A stretch of 64,000 bases of DNA, from positions 81,917,221-81,981,220 of the forward strand of contig CM059973.1 in NCBI GenBank assembly GCA_030490835.1, given 5' to 3'. The stretch is from Annona cherimola (lineage: Eukaryota > Streptophyta > Magnoliopsida > Magnoliales > Annonaceae). The notes beneath the pieces are model-generated. The model was not told the DNA's origin, searched no databases, and worked only from the letters and a program-made list of their open reading frames with translations. Shown piece by piece: positions 55,240 to 64,000 of this stretch; the stretch's first letter is position 1, and each line of letters begins with the position of its first letter. A program made the position numbers and the translations under genes.

Positions 55240-56094
55240 ATGGCGGTTGATCTCTTGACAGATAATTCCGGGTGGGTCGCAAGCCCAAGAATCTCGTTTT
55301 CTCATGATCTAGCCCAAGAAGATGGTGGCGACGGCATTCCAATCGAACGCAGCCGATCAGACACCTTCCTTTTAGACCAATCTCCTGATTTCGATTTCTT
55401 CACTGCTGGGAGATTGGAATCGGAGTCCACTTCGGCCGACGAGCTGTTTTCCGATGGAAAGATCCTCCCTCTCCAGTGCAAGAAATCCGAAGCTTGTTCG
55501 ACTCCAAATGCTGAAGTGGAGCACCCCAAACCGGAGGCTCCCCGCCAGCCTTCTCCTCCGCCACCCTCGCCACAGCTGCCGCCGGCACCAAAAGAGCAGA
55601 AGAAAGACAGCCTGAGAGAGATGCTTGCTCTCCCTGACGCCGAGGAGAAATCTACTACCTCGTCGTCCAAACCTTTCTGGCGATTCAAGCGGAGCAGCAG
55701 CCTCAATTTCGGAAGCACCCACAAAATCAGCTCGATATGGTCGCTGCCACTGCTATTGAGAAGCAAATCCACGGGCTCGGCGAATCCCAATTCGAACAGC
55801 TCTGTTTCCAAGGACGCCCACAAGCCATTGCATAAAACGCCAACCAATTCCAATCCCAGCCAACGATCACCGCCGTCATCACAAAGGCCGCCGCCGACGA
55901 AGAGAAATGGGTCCGGCGGGCGAACGCAGTACGGGTATTACGGAAATTCAATCAAAATCAATCCAGTTCTAAATGTGCCACCTCCATACATTTCCAAGGG
56001 GACAACAACTCTGTTCGGGTTCGGGTATTTCTTCTGCAATGGGAAAGAAGGCGGTAAGAGCAGAAAGAAGCCATTTACGCCATTGAATGGTTAG
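55240..56094 (+). CDS. Plant-specific Ser/Pro-rich protein (single exon)
   Basis: This is an uninterrupted 284-residue reading frame starting at ATGGCGG. The frame is open a few codons upstream but has no earlier ATG. I recognise the layout of a plant-specific family of unknown function but cannot name it with certainty (a DUF1645-like or At1g48780-like protein is possible). Visible blocks are SPRISFSHDL (15-24), SADELFSDGKILPL (65-78), a Pro-rich stretch (101-117), a charged LREM region (125-136), KPFWRFKRSSSLNF (144-157), a Ser/Asn-rich linker, INPVLNVPPPYISKG (240-254), LFGFGYFFCNGKEG (258-271) and a basic KSRKKP tail. No signal peptide or membrane helix is evident. SDELF..GK and RSSS motifs hint at phosphoregulation, but no activity can be assigned. 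Confidence 0.82.
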   Translation: MAVDLLTDNSGWVASPRISFSHDLAQEDGGDGIPIERSRSDTFLLDQSPDFDFFTAGRLESESTSADELFSDGKILPLQCKKSEACSTPNAEVEHPKPEAPRQPSPPPPSPQLPPAPKEQKKDSLREMLALPDAEEKSTTSSSKPFWRFKRSSSLNFGSTHKISSIWSLPLLLRSKSTGSANPNSNSSVSKDAHKPLHKTPTNSNPSQRSPPSSQRPPPTKRNGSGGRTQYGYYGNSIKINPVLNVPPPYISKGTTTLFGFGYFFCNGKEGGKSRKKPFTPLNG

Positions 56095-58576
56095 TACTTG
56101 GTGCGGAGAAGACCGAGATATACGTGATGCAAAAATCTGGATCGCTTGGAACGCGTTCGAATCCTATCCCGATATCCACGGTTAAGACACGGGGAGGATT
56201 GGGGATACCTTGAAAATTAATATGGCTGTCTTTATTCATCTGGAGTCTAGTCGGGTCTCTGGGTTCTTGTGTTGTTATTAGAAATTGGACTTATTTCCCC
56301 ATCGGCTGCGGAGAGATTACCCCACCAATGCCATGTATGTATGTTTCTGACCGTCATAGTTGGTAAATCAGGTTGTAAGTATGTATGTATAAAAGCTGAT
56401 CAAGGCTCGTATTCGATTCTCTCATTGGGGATTGTATTGATCGATGTAGAGTTGTTGGAACTTGGGTGTGTTATCTCCTCTTCTGGCACACATGCCAATT
56501 GCGATGGACAAAATGCCCATGCACACCTGGACGACTGACGAGGGACAGGTATACGTGGGTCGGGGTCTGACAGGCCTGTGGCTTTGCTGGTGGGCTGCAT
56601 ACGATGCTTTATTTAGCCATGGGCAGTCTATTCCCTGCGTCAGGTGGGCAACAATTGTACGTATGATTCTGGTTTTGTTTCGCTGTTCTGTCCATGAATG
56701 GATGGATGACAAATGCAGTACAGATAACACCTGAGGTAGTTGTGTTGGCTGCTTTACTGAAATCTCGGCACCTTCATTTTGGCTTCTAAGCCAATCCTTC
56801 TGTTCACAGCATCGACGTGAAATTTTCTCTTCTATAAAAAACATCTCTAATCCCAAAAAATAACAACATTCCTTTTCCAGTTTTCATATAATTTTTTACA
56901 TTTCCAACATATAATTATAATTTTTTCATTTCATCTTCCTACAATCTAAGTCTTGAGCAATTACACAGGCAACTAGATATTGCTTAGAACTGAGAAGATG
57001 CCGAAGAAACAACCAACTAAGCTGTCCAAATGTCAATTTTAGGAAGCTAATTTAAGCCATGTTTTGGCTCCAGGATGAGTCAATTACCGAAAAAAGGTGT
57101 CTATTGCTTCAGGGTGCATCAAAATTTGGACAACATTTGGTTAGAGACTTAGAGTTAGATTTGGTCCAAATGCTGGTTGAGATGTGTTCATTTGCCCACC
57201 CTAGCAATATTCTTTTCCTCAGCTGTATGTATTGTCGGACAATAGCCGAGCTGTCCAAATGCATTCAGTCGCCATTAATAATAGCCAGCAGATGAGTTGA
57301 TCCAACCGTTCGAAACTGTGGGCCATAAAGAAAAGGCAATTCCTGATTGGGCGATCATATATTCAATCTCACATCGGATTCTGGCGTGGATGCAAATGTT
57401 ATGCACTCTAACGAATGCTTCCAGCGATCTCGTGTTAGTGTTGGTGCATTTGTTGCAGTGGTTGAGGGCACGTCTAATGCGTGACTGGTACTGAGATTGA
57501 CAGTGTTAGCAATATTGCTTACCTTTTACTTGTTTTATGCCGATGAAACGAGTGACGCATACACCTTTTATATTCATATATATTTTTCACAAAAAAAAAT
57601 AAAAATAAAATAATTTTCGCCGGATCTCAATAGTCTCCACGCCACTAGTTCGTAAACATGATTTGAGAATGATTCACGCCCAGTATTTTAGACTGGGTTT
57701 GGTGACGCGTCGTTCACAGATCTTGGCTGGATTCACTCACGTGGCAACTGGGAAGGGGCGGTTCCTTGCAAATTTCCAATACTCTTTTGCTACTCGTTTT
57801 GGGTTCTAACCCAAGATCGAATCTAATCTAAATTAATCCACCAATAATATTGTGGTTACAAGTATTCTCTAATTCTTTTTTCATGAAAAGGGGTTTTTTA
57901 TTCTAAATGTCACAATAATGACAGTACTGATGGGCTTAAAATTAAATAACTGAAAATTGAATACTTTAAAAATTATTTATTTTCAAATAATTTTAGTTGT
58001 CATTCACTGTATTTACATTCTTAGTGAAAGAAACATTTTTTAAGACAGTAGCTTATTTGATTTTGTGACTCATCCCTGTTCGCCCAAACCCAAAGACTCT
58101 TTAGAAATTTCTTCTAAGAAGCCAGTGTTACCTCGTCACATCACTGCCTATTATAATGCTTGATGAAAAATTAAATCATCGATTTAGTGTTCACAAGATT
58201 TTTTGCACCCGACTTCACTCTTAATTCATGACTTACATGAGCGATAATAAAAGAAAAGCCATAATTGATGCATCTACTTCCAAAGTTTTCAACGTCCAAG
58301 CGATAGCTAAACAAAACCATTATAATTTTAACACGGATCTTCCGTATATTCGCAACAATTGTCATTCAAATATTGGTTTGGAGATTTGATCATGTACACG
58401 TTAAATAAATTCATTCATCATACCAATTTAAAATTTTTTTCATTCTGTCAATATTTAAAATTCATTTTAATTATATTTTAGAATTTTATCACACAACAAC
58501 AAAAATTTCTTATATCAAGTTATAATTTGGCTGCATTTGAACAAAATGAAACTAAGTTTATACTATTTGTAATTAA
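56095..58576. other. Gene-free region downstream of the 55240 gene
   Basis: The first several hundred bases are probably 3' untranslated sequence. The stretch 56270-57500 has balanced composition and several open frames (56269-56538, 56422-56856, 57059-57295), none with a recognised domain. CTGTCCAAATG recurs at about 57021 and 57253. I cannot classify the region further. Confidence 0.35.
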
Positions 58577-58846
58577 AGGGACGTTTGGCAATAGCAAAAA
58601 TGTGAGAATGAGAAAGAATTTGTGAGAACACGGATTTTGAGATCAATTATCACTCAAATAATAACTATATTTTTTCACTTTTATCCCTATATTCTAATCA
58701 ATTTTCCTACCAACTATCTTGCATCATACATATTTATTCCAACTTTATTCCTATAGTTTTCTATCAATCATACAATTTCCAAAATAGTCCTTTTTCCATT
58801 CCATTATATTCCACAATTTTTTCATTAAGCATTTCCAAACAAGCCC
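58577..58846. mobile_element. Harbinger-type MITE, family H
   Basis: The left end is AGGGACGTTTGGCAAT and the complement of the right end is GGGCTTGTTTGGAAAT. TAA flanks both sides. The interior, such as TTTTTTCACTTTTATCCCTA and TTATTCCAACTTTATTCC, matches the copy at 49367-49627. Confidence 0.7.
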
Positions 58847-58849
58847 TAA

Positions 58850-60215
58850 AGCTTTTGTTTTTTCTATAGCCAAATTCGAATATGATATATATTAGACATT
58901 ACTTCTATTTACAGTTGATCAAATATTGATTGTAATTAACCAAATGCAACCATTTCAAAACAACTAAGTCCAAATAGTCAATGCCATTGTAGACTTACCT
59001 AGCTTTAGCACATTCGAGGCCAACCCAAGTTCGAAACATATTGGCGGCAAGGAATTATTTGCCTATCAATATTTATATATAGGCCTAATTGTAATATCGA
59101 TTATCATAGTAAATGTAATACCAATAAAAAAATATAAAGAATCAATTACAATAAAAAGATATTATTTAATATTGCCAATTACATATTTATTATACAACTA
59201 AATTTTTACTACATTGGATGAAATTTGTTTTAATGATGAAATGAATACTAAAAATAATACTAAAATTATTATTATTATTAATTAATTAAGCATGCCTTAA
59301 GTCAATCGGAAATTGTGAATGAGAGAGTTAAATTAAAATAATTTCTTCATGCCCTTGTTTTGTTAAATATTCTATATATTATATATTTAATACCGTGGCA
59401 AGCCTCAATCTTATGTACACAACCATTAATCAAAAGAAACAAATTGCGGATTCGAATTGGCTAAACTAATTGCAATGCATAATAATCCCAAAAGAGTGAA
59501 TTCTAGCTAGAGGGCAAAGATCCCCAGCCAGTGATGACCGATGAATTTCAAAGTGGTCAACTTAGCTAGCTAGCTAGCTGCTGGAATAGACACTCATCTT
59601 TTTCTTTCAATCCCTGCCTGCTCCATGCCAGCTCAATCGCTGTTACGTCTTGCCCACCCATGTCACCTGGTACATGAACAGTTCACGAGGCAATAATCGA
59701 GGTGCCATCCCACTTTGAATTGGCCACATGCAAAACAACAAAAGAAGCGGTGAGGGGACAAGTTACACAAAGTCTCTTCCTGTCATTCTTCATAATGGTA
59801 TTCCCAGCATGTCTTACCATCAATTTATCAGAACAAATAAGCTGGGCCATACCATTGTGAATTAGCAAAATGATCATTTTAGATCGTTCTGAAATGGGTT
59901 TATTCATATCGGACGAAAAATATATTGAAATGGGTTTATTCCTATCGGACCAAGAATATATTTTTTTAGTTTTTAAATTTTTTTTATAAAACTGTTAGAT
60001 TAAATATATTTAATCTATAAATCAAAATTTACTATTTTTGGAGATACATATATATATTTATTTTTGATTTTAAAATATAAGAATAGGTTAGTCTTGTTCC
60101 AATCATTTAAAATGATTAAAATACTCTTGTATTTAAAAATACAAAATAAGTAGATATATATATATATATATATCTAAAATTAGTAAAACTTAGTTTACTA
60201 AGTAAATATACCTAA
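58850..60215. other. Gene-free AT-rich region
   Basis: No gene is supported. About 59940-60210 is a palindromic AT-rich repeat related to the element at 50984-51286, containing TTAGATTAAATATATTTAA and a TA run near 60152-60172. A (GCTA) repeat with CTAGCTAGCTAGCTAG lies near 59563. Confidence 0.4.
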
Positions 60216-60472
60216 GGTGTATTTGTTTAATAATAAAAATTTTCAAATTAAACTTTTTCATTTTTCATAATTATCCTATTTTTAATCATCTTCACATATT
60301 CATATATAATTACTTTATTTTTTAACCATTTATATACAACTACCCATACAACTAGCTTATGTATTTTAACTTTATTATTAATCATATCATATCACATTAT
60401 TTTTTCTATTTTAAAAATTTTTTGACAAAAAATTTTTCATTCAAAAATTTTATCACTTCGCAAACACACATC
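60216..60472 (-). repeat. Family-T MITE
   Basis: A minus-orientation copy starting GGTGTATTTGTTTAATAAT and ending GCAAACACACATC. It has CATTTTTCATAATTATCC, ATACAACTAGCTTATG and CATATCATATCACATTATT inside. Confidence 0.7.
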
Positions 60473-60474
60473 AA

Positions 60475-63400
60475 GATTAATAATTTCTATAAAAAAAATT
60501 TTGGAAAACAAAAATATGTTTTTTAGACCGCTTTGCAATGATTAGGCCTTTATAAATTAATGGGATAAAGTTCTCGTATAACATGTAATTTACGTGGAGC
60601 AGCCGGGGCCCTTCTGGTGGCCGGTTGAGACTCCAATATTACACTACAAGGTGCGTTTGATTATTACACGATGAGGTGCATTTGTTTTGAGAGTAAAAAG
60701 TGGGAATTTTTTAGAAAAAATTATTAAATTTTTTGAAAATGATAAAGTGATGTAATATGATAAATGTAACTATTGGAATGTAGGGTACTTTAAGTATGAA
60801 AAGATATAAAAAATAATAAAATGTAATGACAACAACAAAAATTAAAAGAAGGTCAATGAGGTGGTTGAAATGTCAAATCAAAAAGGTGTACATTGAGGAA
60901 TGCAGACTTTTTTGGGGGTAATTTTTTTACTTTTTAACCTAAAAATAAATGCATCATCCAATAAAACTTTTTATATATAATCATATATTTGTAGCAAAAT
61001 AAAATTTTCTCTACAAATAATGGTACACACTGCTAACTTAGAAATTCTTAATAGAATTTATAATCAACTATAATTCACAATTAGGATGGGATGATCTAGG
61101 AATATTGGAATCTTCCATTTTCCAAAAAAAAAAAAAAATTCATTCTTAAAAAATAACATCTACTTTTTCATTTTCAATACAAATGTTTTCAAACCCCAAC
61201 ACATATTTTCCATTCCCAACACAGCAGCACCGTTTTCATCCTACTTTCTCATTACATCCTACTGTGAACAAATTTCTGCACATAACGTTACATTTAGCTA
61301 AATTTTGGTAGCATAAAATTTTTTAAAAGAATAGCCTCGTTTATTCATGCAACGGCTATATGTAGCTAAATATGCAAATAGTTTGTTGCCTGCATATAGT
61401 TATTTGTAGCCAAATGACTTCAAATGCAACCAAATTCATTTCATATCAATCCAAATTAACTGCTCCCTGTAAGGAAGGTCGTTGTAGTGTCAATAATTAG
61501 ATATTCAAATGAAATCAGTGGCACAGTGCAGATCTTAAAGTTATCAAAAAAAAATTATGTTTTAATTAAATTTAAGTAAAATAATATATTTAATATGTTT
61601 TAGTCAAAATATAAAACTAGTTTAATGAAAACTTATACATTAAAAAAGAAATTTCAAACAGTCTCATAATAGGGTTTGCTCTTGCTATGGATTATAGAAA
61701 ATATCCAATTAAAATGAATTTAGGCATCATATATGTGTGGGGATTCTTATGATATGTAATTCAGATCTTATTAAAACATCACGATAGGAAAAAGAAGGCT
61801 GCAACTGTTTCTACAGTTCCCTCCATTGTCATTTCTAAAAGATAATTTGTCTTTAGCGAAAATTAGATAACTCACTTGTTGAGCATTTTAATGAAGAGAC
61901 CCTCCATCTCCCTCTATCCGTAGGCCCTCCTCTTTCTTTCTTTTCATTCATTTCAATGTATCTCTTCACTTCTCCTTTTACGTTTCCTCCTTTTTCCTCT
62001 ATGTAGTTATTTGTTTGGCATTCTCGTGTAGAAGAATATTAGTTATGAAGGCACAAATATTAATTCCATCCCATAACTAAAGGTCTTATCTGCGCCATCG
62101 CATTAATTAATGAACATTATTAGCATGGCTTGATTGAGCAATTTAGAAATGGTATAGATGCATCCGCTGTCAAACATTTTCTATGATCGGGTTTCACCTA
62201 AATCATAAATCAGATTCAAGTACTAAGATTCTCTGATATCTGGGTATGGCTAATTATCGATAAACAGAAAAAAATAACATATCGCTCACACTAATTAGTT
62301 ATACGGGGAGAGCTCTTCCAACCGTACACATGAATTCTGACAACACATGGATGTAAAGAAAATTGATCATCTGTTGCCCTCAAAACTGCAATGATTAATT
62401 TCAACTTGGTTCGCATAAAACAATAAGAATCTAATTAAAGCTTACAGACTTGTAAAGTCAGGAAATTTGATTGGGTTTAGTAACTAGTGCATGCATAGAC
62501 ATCTCGTGCAGGAGCTTACGTTCACCTCCACGCGCTCGAAGCTAGCTAGCCTTTGAAATCCAAGTCTAATGGCCCCGGTGTTCCAGATGACAGGGATCTC
62601 TGATCAGCTAGCCTATATGTTTTTCTAGGCCCCAATGTCCCCATCAAGTAGACGTGTAGTAGATGAAGGGTCGAAATCACATAGTTGGTAGATGGTCTTG
62701 ATTTGAGTCCCATTCTTTTTGGGTGCTTAGTTTTCTTCTTCTGCAAGTCGAATTGAGCTGCTTTTGGGAAGGATTCGCGATTTCTTATTGTGGAGATATG
62801 AAATGCATTTTCGATATCTGCCGCGTTGACGTCTCATTCTCACGGGTATTTTATTAGTTTAGTCAGTTATCCTTTCACTAAATTGATGGAACGTGAAGGT
62901 GGCATGGATTGCGCATGGTCCTTGTCGTAAGGTATGCAGGTATAGAATTGGTATTCTATCTATTTCATTGTCATTTAATTAGTAAACGCCTTCAATTCGC
63001 GTGGAAAATGCCAGAGCTCGAGAGCTACAAAAGGGCCAAATTACAAACTGCCAAAGCAGACATTGGAGGCCCAAATTCACGGGTTTTGGGCAGAGCCTCT
63101 GTAAAGGCCAGTGAAATTGACTTAGTGGATGAGGGAACATCCTGGATCCGCTCCACATCCATCCACCTGAATTCCAACAAACACTCATCACTCACCTAAG
63201 GCCCCTCCTGTTTTCTTGTCTTATAAAAGAGACGGATCCAATGAATTAAATAAATTCATGATACGATTTTTCAAAAAAAAATTTATTCAATTTTTTACCT
63301 GGATATGTGAACCCAACCAAAATTTTTACAGTCTAAATTTTACATTTTTTGTTTAACTTTTTGAAATATCAAAAATGAAAAAAATTCATTTTTCAATTGT

Positions 63401-64000
63401 TGGCATGTGAATTTTTTTGATTCCTTTATTTTCGAAATTCAAAAAATTTTAAATAAAACTAAAAATATATAATTTTATCTATAAAAAATTATAGGTCAAC
63501 ATATATGTGTAAAAAAAATTAAAAATAAATAAACATTGAATATAAACGCAAATAAAAAAAGTTAAATCTCTCACAAGTGCCAATCTTGCAGGGCCGACTG
63601 GTCACCAGGTATAAACATTTATTAATAGAGTACACATGCACGTTTGATAATCAATGATGGTGATTTCCTAGGAGATCATGGTTTTTTCTCTCTCCTATAC
63701 ATTTTCCTATAAATGATTTAATTATACAACAACCTTATTTTTCAATTTTATTTCTACACTTCAATTATTTTTCTTTCTAATTATTTTATTTCTTTCAACT
63801 TTATCTCCGTCGTTTCAGAATAATTATACTATTTTCAAAATATTCTTTTTATCACTCCTCACTTTATCTCAAAATTCCACTAAAACTTTGGACGGACGGC
63901 GCCGAAATATGGCAAAACTAATGCGATAGGATCCATAGGTGGGGCGCACGATACATCCAAAGCACATGATTTCGTGAAGACCGGTTCCCATCAACCCTAG
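60475..64000. other. Gene-free right flank
   Basis: No gene is supported. A weak family-T relative lies at about 60672-60800. About 63630-63895 resembles family-H MITE sequence, starting near GCACGTTTGATAATCAATG. The open frames at 62546-62746, 62909-63199 and 62979-63191 have no recognised domains. Confidence 0.4.

Noticed and set aside
55302..55853. 183-codon minus-strand open frame
   Set aside because: It is antisense to the single-exon gene at 55240-56094, which has the coherent motif order.

Overview
This is nuclear DNA from a flowering plant. It is AT-rich, gene-poor and full of small transposable elements. The genes have GT-AG introns, the protein families are plant ones (DUF761, DUF1639, plant AMSH), and the repeats are typical of angiosperms: Tourist/Harbinger-, Mutator- and hAT-type non-autonomous elements and tRNA-derived SINEs. 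The sequence does not let me place the species.

Five intact protein-coding genes can be supported. From left to right they are a single-exon DUF761 gene (3216-3746, minus), a two-exon DUF1639 gene (13914-15729, minus), a three-exon DUF1639 gene (20183-21578, minus), a 14-exon AMSH-type K63 deubiquitinase (27930-36012, plus; 509 residues, catalytic JAMM motif intact) and a single-exon plant-specific Ser/Pro-rich protein (55240-56094, plus). There are two pseudogenes: a truncated third DUF1639 copy with an in-frame stop (8399-8652, minus), and a decayed leucine-rich-repeat/extensin-type (LRX-like) LRR gene (47205-49089, minus).

The genes do not form a pathway; this is not an operon-like or defence-island locus. 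The clear local relationship is the DUF1639 cluster: three copies in one orientation within 13 kb. The two live ones share an intron position, and both have a (CT)n run upstream of the start codon.

The rest is a layered record of insertions, many with visible target-site duplications (TSDs). Mutator-like foldback elements with perfect 9-bp TSDs lie at 11102-11565, 11584-12055 and 16678-17149. A Harbinger/Tourist-like MITE family is present in at least twelve copies, one nested inside another with a 3-bp TSD. hAT-like elements lie near 10193, 36410 and 47899. There are three SINEs with 14-17 bp TSDs, foldback MITEs and several microsatellites.

The most interesting object is at 46981-49252. 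The LRX-like pseudogene is bracketed by inverted Mutator-like arms and a 9-bp direct repeat, as expected of a Pack-MULE that captured a host gene fragment. A hAT-like element later split it. I found no evidence of a wholly new biological system.
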